Shown: positions 15,334-23,054 of the stretch, in pieces
Position numbering within the stretch: the first letter of the stretch is position 1
Layout of the letters: each line of letters begins with the position of its first letter
Source of the DNA: SZUA-584 sp964441275
Lineage (GTDB): Bacteria; Bacillota; Clostridia; Christensenellales; SZUA-584
Length of the DNA: 23,190 nucleotides
NCBI GenBank assembly: GCA_964441275.1
Contig: CAYTUG010000025.1
Location: 1 to 23,190 of the forward strand
Direction: 5' to 3'
Translations under genes and position numbers: made by a program
Notes under the pieces: model-generated
Seen by the model: the letters and a program-made list of their open reading frames with translations, nothing else
What the model was told of the DNA's origin: nothing
Databases searched by the model: none

Positions 15334-16380
15334 ATGAAAAAAGCAATGATATTCCTGCTTGTAATGCTGTTTGTAATTTTTATGGGATGTGAAGTGAAGC
15401 AAACCTTCAAAAATCAGGATGGTAAAATCCTTATCGGTTATATATCAGAGTCCATGACGGTTCAAAGGTGGATCCGTGACCGCGATATTTTTGTCGCCAA
15501 AGCGGAAGCGCTTGGTGCCCAAGTAATCGTTCAGAATGCTTATGAGGATAGTGAAAGGCAAAAGGAAATCGGCATAGAAATGATTAAGCAAGGTGTAGAT
15601 GTATTGGTAATCGTTCCATGGGATAAGGATACACTTTCTGATCTCGTCCGATATGCACATGCGAATAATGTTAAGATAATTTCGTATGATCGCTTGATCA
15701 GAGATGCCAACGTTGATCTTTATATCTCGTTTGACAATTTCCAGGTTGGTTACCTTATGGCAAAATCGGCAGTGACGGATAGACCAAGCGGCAATTATGT
15801 AATAATGTATGGTCCGCCAACTGATTATAACTGTTTTATGATAAAAGAAGGCTGCATGAATGCACTTGAACCATACATTGCTCATGGCAGTATAAACATT
15901 GTCGGCGAAACTTGGATAGACAGATGGCGCGATGAAGCTGCGTACGAGTATATTAATGGACTTTTGAGCAATGGAGTGCATATTGATGTAATTATCTCGG
16001 GAGATGACCAATTGGCGCAAGGTGCTATAAGCGCGCTAAGTGAGAACCGTTTGGCGGGAGATGTTTATGTTACGGGTCAGGATGCGGAGCTTGCCGCTTG
16101 TCAGCGTATAGTAGAAGGCACGCAGCATATGACCATATACAAGCCTTTAAGCATTTTGGCGGAAGGCGCCGCAGAAATAGCCGTGCTCATGGCGGCAGGT
16201 GGTGATTCCGGGGCTACCGTGACTATATTTGATGGCACACATGATGTCGACTATATCATATATAGCGTAATACCAGTTGATAAAGATAGAATGGTTGAAG
16301 TCATAATCGAGGACGGTTTTTATACAGTTGAACAAGTATACCAAAACGTCCCTCACTGCCAGTGGCCAAATGTTTATTGA
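15334..16380 (+). CDS. xylF: XylF-like sugar-binding lipoprotein, second binding protein of the locus
   Basis: Substrate-binding protein of 348 residues with a signal peptide ending in a lipobox at C19. It follows E. coli XylF (D-xylose-binding) along its length: RWIRDRDIFVAKAEALGAQV, GVDVLVIVPW, SYDRLI, YISFDNFQVG, VTGQDAELAACQRIVEGTQH and MTIYKPLSILAEGAAEIAV. AGGAGG at 15321-15326 directly follows the yesN stop and precedes ATG 15334, so it belongs to the regulatory operon. There is no ATPase or permease next to it, so it may feed the transporter encoded at 7746-10549 or act in sensing. The last residues (CQWPNVY) are atypical. Xylose is a plausible ligand, but the family also includes other pentose and hexose binders. 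Confidence 0.82.
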   Translation: MKKAMIFLLVMLFVIFMGCEVKQTFKNQDGKILIGYISESMTVQRWIRDRDIFVAKAEALGAQVIVQNAYEDSERQKEIGIEMIKQGVDVLVIVPWDKDTLSDLVRYAHANNVKIISYDRLIRDANVDLYISFDNFQVGYLMAKSAVTDRPSGNYVIMYGPPTDYNCFMIKEGCMNALEPYIAHGSINIVGETWIDRWRDEAAYEYINGLLSNGVHIDVIISGDDQLAQGAISALSENRLAGDVYVTGQDAELAACQRIVEGTQHMTIYKPLSILAEGAAEIAVLMAAGGDSGATVTIFDGTHDVDYIIYSVIPVDKDRMVEVIIEDGFYTVEQVYQNVPHCQWPNVY

Positions 16381-16559
16381 ACATTAAACACATTGCGTAT
16401 TTAACAATTTATCGTACATAACCAATGGGATTGTTATCGTTGTGTGTATATTTAAGCTTTCTTTTAGATACTTATTCCGTATCAAAAATGTTAAGTTAGC
16501 TTTTAAAGATTATTTAAACTATGGATCTATGTCAATTTGCTATACACAAAGGCTCGTAC
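16381..16559. other. Non-coding sequence between xylF-like gene and insertion sequence
   Basis: I see no gene here. A weak 7-bp inverted repeat, TAACAAT (16402-16408) and ATTGTTA (16430-16436), lies just after the xylF-like gene but has a 21-base loop and no U-tract. The sequence up to 16559 shows no trace of the transposase whose remainder lies on the other side of the insertion sequence. Confidence 0.5.
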
Positions 16560-16600
16560 GGGTGTATCCCCGATTTTGTGTAAACTCGAAAGAGCGTAAG
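16560..16600 (+). repeat. Left terminal inverted repeat of the IS256-family element
   Basis: It begins GGGTGTATCCCCGATTTTG and continues TGTAAACTC to GCGTAAG. It matches the reverse complement of the right end, with gaps, over the core ATTTTGTGTAAAC and the outer CCCGA and inner GTAAGA blocks. Confidence 0.75.
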
Positions 16601-16602
16601 AA

Positions 16603-16653
16603 AAAGCAGAATTTTTATTAGGCGGGTGAGCCGCACGACGGCTTACCCGTCTT
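16603..16653 (-). terminator. Hairpin with U-rich tail downstream of the IS transposase
   Basis: Plus-strand arms 16621-16633 and 16639-16651 pair over 13 positions with two wobble pairs and a 5-base loop. Read on the minus strand, the direction of the transposase, the hairpin is followed by TAATAAAAATTCTGCTTTTT. This is a reasonable intrinsic terminator for the transposase message. Confidence 0.5.
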
Positions 16654-16664
16654 GGCTGCATAAT

Positions 16665-16742
16665 AGCGGAAACGGTCGGGCATGTCAAGGGCGGCCATTA
16701 GGCCGTGCATTTAACCCTTGACACATCCCTGCCGTTTCTGCT
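16665..16742. repeat. Long imperfect inverted repeat at the 3' end of the IS transposase
   Basis: Arms 16665-16691 and 16715-16742 (about 27-28 bases) match with few differences and share blocks GAAACGG/CCGTTTC and GTCAAGGG/CCCTTGAC. The interior contains a second small hairpin (CGGCC and GGCCG around ATTA). The right arm ends at the transposase stop codon. It may stop transcription or translation entering the element from outside. Confidence 0.6.
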
Positions 16743-17975
16743 ACTCAGGAAGCCTGTCCGCAAAAAATATCTCCAATTGCGAATGAATCGACCCCCAATC
16801 CTTTCGGCGTCCGGTCCATTTTTTTGTGATATCCATCATAGACAGATACAGCATTTTTAGCAGGCTATCGTCAGTCGGAAATACCGACTTTGCCTTGGCC
16901 ACTTTGCGCAGTTGGCGGTTGAAATTCTCGATGGAATTTGTGGTGTAAATAAGCGTGCGCATTTCCTGCAGATACTTGAAATAGGTCGATAGGTTCGGCC
17001 AGTGGGAACGCCAAGAAAGTGCGATCTTGGGATATTTCTTACCCCATTTTTCTTCGAATACATCCAGTTCGTACAGGGCAGTTTGCTCATCTACAGCAGC
17101 ATAGACCTTCTTCAAATCAACCATCAACGCTTTGATGTCTTTGTAAGACACAAACCTAGTAGTATTCCTAATTTGATGGATGATGCACTGCTGTATCTCT
17201 GTCTTTGGGTATACAGCTTCTATGGCGTTCGTGAAGCCGGTCAGGCCATCCACGCACGCAATCAGAATATCATCAACGCCCCGGTTCTTAAGCCCGTTCA
17301 GTATACCAAGCCAGAACTTGGCGCTTTCGTTCTCGCCAACCCACATACCCAGCACCTCACGGATCCCATCCATCTGCACACCAATGGCAATATACACAGC
17401 CTTTTTGATGATTTGTCCTTCGCTGCGTACATGAAAGTGTATAGCATCCATAAATACAACTGCGTATATGCTTTCCAAAGGGCGCATCTGCCATTCTTTC
17501 ACCACCGGCAGTATCTTGTCCGTTACACGGCTGATGGTCATGTCTGACACTGACAGACCGTAAATATCACGAATGTAACTTTCTATATCGCTGGTACTCA
17601 TGCCCTGGCATACATCGACAGTATCTTTTCTTCGATGTCGCCACTTAAGCTGGTCTGGTTTTTCTTAACCAATTGAGGGTCAAACTCACCCTTCCTGTCT
17701 CGCGAGATGGATAATTCCAAATCCCCAAGGCTGGTTTTCAGTGTCTTCTCGCTGTGCCCATTTCGGCTGTTTTCTGTTTGCTTGTTCTGATAATCATACT
17801 TGCTGTAACCGGGCTCTTCATCCAGCTCGCCCTCCAACCCATTTTCGAGGACTGTACCGACCATCTCTTTAAATAGGTCCTGTACACCCTTGACATCGTT
17901 GATGCCTGCATCTTGTAACAATGTCAGAAGCTGCTTCCTTCTTTCCCTGCGTTCCGGTGTGATCTTTCGTGCCAT
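16741..17975 (-). pseudogene. IS256-family transposase, frameshifted
   Basis: DDE transposase of the IS256 (Mutator-like) family. The N-terminal part (17598-17975, 125 residues, start supported by GGAGG upstream of MARKITPE) holds the DNA-binding region. The C-terminal part (16741-17601, 286 residues) holds the catalytic core: D in VVFMDAIHF, D in ACVDGLTGF and the Glu in TTNSIENFNRQLRK. Together they match a single protein of about 410 residues. The first frame ends ILSMYARA at TGA, while the second continues GMSTSDIES, so a missing base near 17604-17607 (AG where AAG would restore the frame and give MYAKGMSTS) explains the break. Stop and restart codons overlap as ATGA, so reinitiation could make a separate C-terminal protein. 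No slippery heptamer is evident. A sequencing error cannot be excluded. Confidence 0.8.
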
Positions 17976-18004
17976 TTAAAAAACCTCCGTTCAGGTGCTT
18001 CTAT

Positions 18005-18047
18005 CTTACACCCTATCGGAGGTTTACACAAAATTCGGGACGGTCTC
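18005..18047 (-). repeat. Right terminal inverted repeat of the IS256-family element
   Basis: Its reverse complement begins GAGACCGTCCCGAATTTTG and continues TGTAAACCTCC to GTAAG, pairing with the left terminus. The end is placed at 18047 because the next bases (GGTACCGAG) resume the reading frame of the interrupted transposase (GTEFTN). Confidence 0.7.
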
Positions 18048-18344
18048 GGTACCGAGTTTACAAATGTGCTATCCAATTCCTCGGCACTTACGGCATTTGA
18101 GCAGTATTTGAAAAAGGAGAAGATACAGCATAAAAGAATACGCGTGGCAACACCAAGGCATAACGGTAAGGTGGGGCGGGTACATCGGATGGATAGCGAA
18201 AGGTTTTATTCGTACAGGACGTTTTATTCGGTCAAGGACGCAAACAAGCAGTTACAACGATATCAGAGATGGGACAACAACTTTCCGCTGCTGGTACTGA
18301 GACGAAAATCGCCCCTCCAGTACTATGAGGGAAAACTTCGCTAA
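18048..18344 (+). pseudogene. 3' remnant of an integrase-core transposase cut by the IS256 element
   Basis: The frame starts directly at the insertion-sequence end with GTEFTNVLS, the continuation of a DNGTEF motif whose Asp-Asn part is gone. It continues with RIRVATPRHNGKVGRVHRMD, the region that normally reads HNGKVERSHR, so the third catalytic Glu of the DDE triad has become Gly. It ends with the tail DNNFPLLVLRRKSPLQYYE, a diverged form of NN.PMRPL.W.SP, and stops at TAA 18342-18344. The 5' two thirds, including the first two catalytic Asp residues, are absent from the window. It is therefore a dead fragment of an IS3/IS481-like transposase, related to the fragment at 1-126. Confidence 0.75.
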
Positions 18345-18392
18345 AAGTGTAACAGATCATTTGACACCGGTTAAATGCGGTATTTATCGCTA

Positions 18393-18421
18393 TTTTAAAA
18401 CTTTTGTGTTTGTGGTATAAT
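18393..18421 (+). promoter_or_regulatory. Predicted extended -10 promoter of the two-component/GerMN operon
   Basis: Perfect TATAAT at 18416-18421 preceded by TGG (extended -10). The -35 position holds only TTTTAA (18393-18398, 3 of 6), which extended -10 promoters tolerate. The regulator start lies 53 bases downstream. Confidence 0.55.
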
Positions 18422-18473
18422 CAATACATTGTAATTATCATAAATATTTTAACAATAGCAAGGGAATACCAGT

Positions 18474-19163
18474 ATGAAACGGATACTAATTGTTGATGAC
18501 GAGCCGAGTTTAATAAAAGGGCTAAGATTTAACTTAGAACAGCAAGACGGCTATACGGTAGACGAGGCGCTTGACGGCATACAGGCGCTTGATATGTTTG
18601 CGGCGAACAAATATGATCTTATTCTGCTTGATCTTATGCTTCCTAAACTTGACGGAATGGAAGTTTGCCAAAGGATACGCAGCGTATCAAACGTACCTAT
18701 AATTATGTTGACGGCAAAAGACGATGATATGGACAAAATTATGGGGCTTGAATACGGCGCGGACGATTACATGACAAAACCGTTTAACATGCTTGAACTA
18801 AAAGCGCGCGTTAAAACTATATTCCGGCGCGTGGAGGGCAGCGAAAAAACGCAGGAACCCGAGGTTTTGCGCGCACGAAACATGGTTGTAAATTCAGGAA
18901 AAAGAAGCGTAGAGATATCCGGAAACGATGTTGCTTTAACGGCAAAAGAGTTTGATTTGCTGCAACTTTTTATATCCAACAAAGGCAAGGTGTACAGCAG
19001 AGAAAAGCTGCTTGAGCTTATTTGGAAATACGAATATATGGGCGATTTGCGTACCGTTGACGTGCATATACGCAGGTTGCGCGAAAAGATAGAAAGAGAT
19101 CCGGCTAAACCCGAATTTATCATGACCAAATGGGGAGTGGGATATTATTTCTCGGACAAATAA
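18474..19163 (+). CDS. OmpR/PhoB-family response regulator
   Basis: DNA-binding regulator of 229 residues, full length for the family. Receiver domain (1-120): acidic residues D8-D9, phosphoacceptor D53 in LILLDLMLP, T80 and K102 in MTKPFNM. Winged-helix DNA-binding domain (about 130-228): VALTAKEFDLLQLF, YSREKLLELIW, TVDVHIRRLREKIE and the terminal TKWGVGYYF. AAGGGA precedes ATG 18474. The stop at 19161-19163 lies directly before the kinase coding region. Together they form a PhoB/PhoR- or ResD/ResE-like pair. The target genes are unknown; the two GerMN lipoprotein genes downstream are the obvious candidates because they appear to share the operon. Confidence 0.9.
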   Translation: MKRILIVDDEPSLIKGLRFNLEQQDGYTVDEALDGIQALDMFAANKYDLILLDLMLPKLDGMEVCQRIRSVSNVPIIMLTAKDDDMDKIMGLEYGADDYMTKPFNMLELKARVKTIFRRVEGSEKTQEPEVLRARNMVVNSGKRSVEISGNDVALTAKEFDLLQLFISNKGKVYSREKLLELIWKYEYMGDLRTVDVHIRRLREKIERDPAKPEFIMTKWGVGYYFSDK

Positions 19164-19209
19164 CCTGCCGTATTCTATTCGGTGGCGGTTTGTATTAATT
19201 TATATTATA

Positions 19210-20577
19210 GTGGCCGCTACTGCATTTGCAGCGGTCACTTTTACGATTGTGTATCTTGCAGAAGACTATCTTGTCGGCTTGAGGGTGCGGGAACAGCTTA
19301 ACAATACCAATCAGGTTGCGGTAAGCATGGCGGCGCACTTGCACAGCGCAAATGCAAAGCTGATGTTTGAACTTGCCGAACAAAGCTCTTTAAAATACGG
19401 AGGGCGGTTTTTAGTACTAAATAAATCCGGGATTGTGCAAACGGACAGCTTTTCCATTTTAGGCGGAAGAAAATTAGAATACAAAGAAATATCGGACGTA
19501 TTGCTGGGCACGGCGGATACCTCGTATGGGTTTTACAAAATATACGATGATCAGAACGAACCTTTTTATGCGGTGTATTACGCTTCCGCCATAGTTTATG
19601 GCACGGAAACTATCGGCGCGGTGTTGTTTTCCGCCGATATTCAAGACGTGGCAGATTTAACGCACGACTTTTTAAGCTTTGTTGTGCTTATAGCGGCGGC
19701 GGCATGTTTGATTCTTGCCGGGTTGTGCATTGTCATTTCGGGATATATATTTAGGCCGATAAACGAGCTTAAGTCAGTTGCGACATCCATATCGTTAGGC
19801 AACCTTCATCAACGGATAAAAGTAGCGGGCAGAAGCGAGATGGCGGCGCTTGCCGATACGTTTAACGTAATGAGCGAAAGGTTGGAGAACCTGGACAGAG
19901 AGCGCAGCGAGTTTGTTTCCAACGCATCCCACGAACTAAAAACTCCGCTCAGCTCTATGAAAATTTTGATCGAATCGCTGCTTTATCAGGACGGCGTGGA
20001 CGAAAAAATTTATAAAGAATTTCTAAACGATATAAACAATGAGATAGACCGTTTAAGCGAAGTAATTTCCGGGCTCTTAACGCTTGCAAAAACCGATAAC
20101 GAAACCCAAGCGCTAAGGTTAGATAAAATACTTTTAAGCGAACTGGTATACAAATCGGTCGCCGCATTAAAACCGATAGCCGCCGAAAAAGGCGTTTTAT
20201 TGTCATATTCGGTTATAGACGATATTGTGGTTGAATGTGATGTCTCAAAAAGTATGCAAGCGATTATGAATCTTATCGACAACGCAATCAAGTATACGGA
20301 AAAAGGGGGCAATGTATCGGTGACGCTGCAAAAGTCGGGCAATTTTGCAGCTGTTTCCGTCAAGGATGACGGATGCGGCATACCGGAATCTGAGATTGAG
20401 CATCTTTTCGATAGGTTTTACCGAATAGATAAAGCCCGTGCCCGCGGCACCGGAGGCAGCGGTTTAGGGCTGCACATAGCAAAAAAAATTGCATTGCTGC
20501 ATGGCGGGCATATTGATGTAAAGAGCGAGGAAACAAAAGGCAGCGTGTTTACGCTTTACCTTCCAAGAAAGGTGTAG
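19210..20577 (+). CDS. Sensor histidine kinase, PhoR/ResE-like
   Basis: Membrane kinase partner of the regulator upstream. From GTG 19210 it has 455 residues: membrane helix 1 near the N-terminus, an extracytoplasmic PAS/Cache-like sensor (about 25-150), helix 2 (about 156-180), HAMP (about 181-232), HisKA with SNASHELKTPLSSM (H241), and an ATPase domain with NLIDNAIKYTEKGG, DDGCGIP and GTGGSGLGLHIAKK. The true start is probably earlier. The frame is open from 19126 and the residues before GTG read LPYSIRWRFVLIYIIV, the conserved WRF entry into helix 1. The only near-cognate codon there that clears the regulator gene is CTG 19165; no ATG, GTG or TTG is in frame. It is followed 10 bases later by the first GerMN gene. 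Confidence 0.85.
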   Translation: MAATAFAAVTFTIVYLAEDYLVGLRVREQLNNTNQVAVSMAAHLHSANAKLMFELAEQSSLKYGGRFLVLNKSGIVQTDSFSILGGRKLEYKEISDVLLGTADTSYGFYKIYDDQNEPFYAVYYASAIVYGTETIGAVLFSADIQDVADLTHDFLSFVVLIAAAACLILAGLCIVISGYIFRPINELKSVATSISLGNLHQRIKVAGRSEMAALADTFNVMSERLENLDRERSEFVSNASHELKTPLSSMKILIESLLYQDGVDEKIYKEFLNDINNEIDRLSEVISGLLTLAKTDNETQALRLDKILLSELVYKSVAALKPIAAEKGVLLSYSVIDDIVVECDVSKSMQAIMNLIDNAIKYTEKGGNVSVTLQKSGNFAAVSVKDDGCGIPESEIEHLFDRFYRIDKARARGTGGSGLGLHIAKKIALLHGGHIDVKSEETKGSVFTLYLPRKV

Positions 20578-20587
20578 GATTGACATT

Positions 20588-21556
20588 ATGGCAAAAAGAA
20601 TAGTTATCGCCGGTTTGGCATTGTTGCTGATTATTGCTGTGGGTTGCGGTAAGCTTAACACAAAGCCCCCGTATCAAAACATGCCTAATATAAATCCAAA
20701 AGCCGAATCAGCCAACAAGGACACTGTAAACGTTGCTCTTTATTATTGCTACAACGGCGAAAGGCTGCTGGCCTCCGAAACCCGCGCGATTGAAGTGCCC
20801 GTTAGCGATTCGCTTGAAGCTGCCGTAATAAAAGCGCTAATTGCGGGCCCTACCGCCGAGCGGGACGAATTAAAAGGATTGTTCTGGGAAGGAATAAGGC
20901 TTGTCCGGGTAGATTCAAATGCGGATATATTTTTTGTCACTTTAAGCGAAGAGTTTATCGCCACCGTTCCCGCCACTACTATTTTTGACGAGCCTAATGT
21001 GCAGGAGCGCAAGAGATTAGCTATTTATTCTATTGTAAACACAATAATAGAGATGGGAAAATACTCCCGCGTTCAAATATATGTGGACAGGCAAGGCGGA
21101 GTTGGGCAGCGCATTACGCTTGCCGAGGCCGGTTGGAGCGATGATAACATAGCATATTTGGAGCCTTTAAGAAGAAATCAGGAGATTATTTTAACGCCCC
21201 AGAACACACTCGCTGAGGCGCTGGATTCTTATTCAAAAAAGGATTGGGTAAGGCTTTATGATTTTACCGCCTATATGAATAAAGACGGGTCAACAAAACC
21301 GGAGATAACCGATTTTTCAGCCGCGCTTGCCGCAACGGGCAATGTGTTAGACAGCTTTATTGTTACCGATGCAAACGTATCGCTTAGCGGGCAGTCGGTT
21401 GTTGTTATGCTTGATTATACTATAAGCACGAGGGAGGGGGATTTAATTAGCCGGACTGCAATTCCGGTTATGTTGGTAAGAGAACACGAAAATTGGAAGC
21501 TGACGTATGAGTCGTTAGTTGACGTGTTAATTAATGTGGGGCATAGATATGGCTAA
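20588..21556 (+). CDS. GerMN-domain lipoprotein, one GerMN domain
   Basis: Surface lipoprotein of 322 residues with a signal peptide and lipobox IAVGC (C20). Residues 46-170 form a GerMN domain: VNVALYYCYNGERLL, the hallmark LIAGP (84-88), WEGIRLVRVD, IFFVTLSEEF and IVNTIIEMGKYSRVQIYVD. The domain is named after spore germination protein GerM. Residues 200-322 form a second domain that I cannot name, with strands such as SVVVMLDYTIS and NWKLTYESLV, reminiscent of NTF2-like or DUF4878-like folds. It starts 10 bases after the kinase stop and overlaps the next lipoprotein gene by eight bases. A role in peptidoglycan or envelope function, possibly sporulation, is inference from the domain only. 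Confidence 0.8.
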   Translation: MAKRIVIAGLALLLIIAVGCGKLNTKPPYQNMPNINPKAESANKDTVNVALYYCYNGERLLASETRAIEVPVSDSLEAAVIKALIAGPTAERDELKGLFWEGIRLVRVDSNADIFFVTLSEEFIATVPATTIFDEPNVQERKRLAIYSIVNTIIEMGKYSRVQIYVDRQGGVGQRITLAEAGWSDDNIAYLEPLRRNQEIILTPQNTLAEALDSYSKKDWVRLYDFTAYMNKDGSTKPEITDFSAALAATGNVLDSFIVTDANVSLSGQSVVVMLDYTISTREGDLISRTAIPVMLVREHENWKLTYESLVDVLINVGHRYG

Positions 21557-23054
21557 AAGATTAATTTTTGCCGTATTAGCGGTTTGTGTTTTTTTATGCG
21601 GATGCGGCGTGATTCGCGAAAGCGGGAAACGAGGCGAAACCATTCCGGTGAGCGAACTTGATTTAAGCGAGCTTGAATATTACGGAAGAGTGGATAAATC
21701 GGCATTGTATTTTTATAACGAAACAAGCAGCACGTTGACCGCAGAGCTGCGCACGCTTGTAATAGAGCAGGACGCTAACCCGGCAGAAGCGGCAATAGAG
21801 CAGCTTTTGCAAGGTCCGTATAGTGAAAGCCTAAAGAGCGTAGCCCCGGCAGGTATGAAACTTGAGGCAATAGAGTTTTCAAAAGGCGTCGCCAATATAT
21901 ATTTGAACTATTCGGGAGAGACAATGCAGCCGCGGCAGGCGTATTTGCTTGAGCTTGCAATAACAAACACCGTTACCGATATATTGGGCGCATCGTACAT
22001 ATGCGTATTTTACAATGGAATAAGAACGGGGTTTATGGGGTATCCTTGCGCACCTTTGAGAAAACAGACAGGCAGCATCGAGGAAGCGTTTTTAAACGCG
22101 TATGCACGGTATGTGCCCGAGCCGCCGATCGCGGACGAGCAAGAACCCGACGAGCAAAAAACCGAGCCGCCGCGTGCTAAGATAAGCGATATTCCAACCG
22201 TCCTTTATTTTGTTTCCGCCAGCGGCGATTATATACTGCCCGAGGTGCGCTCCGTAAAGTATGCCGAGGACAGATATATAACCGCTTTGATTGAAGAATT
22301 AAAAAAAGGTCCTTATAATACCTCAAGCATGGAAAGCCCGTTTTCTACCAAACTGCAGCTTATCGCCGAGCCCGAACTTGAGCAAATGCCAGACGGGAGC
22401 CGCCTGCTAAGGATCCGGTTTGACAACCGCCCGGTGCGCTCCGAATATACGCACCAAAAGGACGCCGAATTATCATATGCGGCGCTGATATATACTATTA
22501 CCGGGTTTATGCCAAACGTAAAATTCATAGAAATATACGAGGGAGACAAACTTATCGAGGCGAAAGGCACAAAAGCCGGACAATTTTTAAGGGACAACTA
22601 TAACGGTTATATTGGAAGCAGCGTGCCGCTCTATTTTGCTGACAGAAACAGCGATTTGCTTCTTGAGATTCAACGCAGCCTTGAGCAAGGGCTCACGTGG
22701 AGCGTAAAAGCGAGGGTTATTGAACTGCTGCGGGGGCCTCTTGAAAAAGACGGGAACAACGCGTGGCCTGTGATGCCTTTCGGCGTTACCGAAAAAGATA
22801 TAATTAGTGTGAACGTCTATAACGACACTGCGTTTGTAGATTTTTCAAAGCGCTTTAAAGAATTGTGCGAAAAACTATCCGCCAAAAACGAAATGCTGCT
22901 TATATTTTCAATTGTGAACACTATAACCGCAATGGACGGAATCAGCAAAGTGCAGTTTTTAATTGAAGGAGAGCAAGCCTTTGCGTTTGCGGGAAGCATT
23001 TGCATATCCGACCCGTTCCTTCGCAATTACGGCATTATAAAAAGCGGCATGTAG
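21549..23054 (+). CDS. GerMN-domain lipoprotein, three tandem GerMN domains
   Basis: Surface lipoprotein of 501 residues with lipobox LCGC (C19). Three GerMN domains follow: about 50-165 (LLQGP at 86-90), 216-345 (LKKGP at 251-255) and 358-490 (LLRGP at 393-397). Each begins with a short LYF-type strand and ends with an IxNTxT- or ITGF-type helix and a final strand (CVFYNG, FIEIYEG, VQFLIEG). A Glu/Pro-rich linker (190-210) separates domains 1 and 2. Known GerM proteins usually carry two GerMN domains, so three in one protein plus one in the neighbour is a noticeable expansion. Start 21549 is chosen for the GGGG ribosome site and the signal peptide; the frame is open from 21534. It overlaps the preceding gene, so the two are translationally coupled. 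Confidence 0.82.
   Translation: MAKRLIFAVLAVCVFLCGCGVIRESGKRGETIPVSELDLSELEYYGRVDKSALYFYNETSSTLTAELRTLVIEQDANPAEAAIEQLLQGPYSESLKSVAPAGMKLEAIEFSKGVANIYLNYSGETMQPRQAYLLELAITNTVTDILGASYICVFYNGIRTGFMGYPCAPLRKQTGSIEEAFLNAYARYVPEPPIADEQEPDEQKTEPPRAKISDIPTVLYFVSASGDYILPEVRSVKYAEDRYITALIEELKKGPYNTSSMESPFSTKLQLIAEPELEQMPDGSRLLRIRFDNRPVRSEYTHQKDAELSYAALIYTITGFMPNVKFIEIYEGDKLIEAKGTKAGQFLRDNYNGYIGSSVPLYFADRNSDLLLEIQRSLEQGLTWSVKARVIELLRGPLEKDGNNAWPVMPFGVTEKDIISVNVYNDTAFVDFSKRFKELCEKLSAKNEMLLIFSIVNTITAMDGISKVQFLIEGEQAFAFAGSICISDPFLRNYGIIKSGM

Larger units (their letters stand above)
16560..18047 (-). mobile_element. IS256-family insertion sequence, about 1.49 kb
   Basis: The element is bounded by imperfect terminal inverted repeats of about 41-43 bp sharing the core ATTTTGTGTAAAC. 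Both termini follow the pattern of IS256 ends as I recall them (start with G, then GTCC-like bases, then TTGTGTAAA at about 17-25). It carries one transposase gene in two frames on the minus strand. Size and layout are normal for the family. No 8-9 bp target duplication is visible: GCTCGTAC on the left (16552-16559) against GGTACCGA on the right (18048-18055). The right end lies inside another transposase gene, whose 5' part is not on the left side. Confidence 0.8.

Noticed and set aside
17002..17547. Plus-strand open frame of 181 codons opposite the IS transposase
   Set aside because: It is antisense to the conserved DDE core and shows no protein family features.
18361..18366. TTGACA hexamer upstream of the two-component operon
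   Set aside because: It is about 50 bases from the perfect TATAAT, too far to form one promoter with it.
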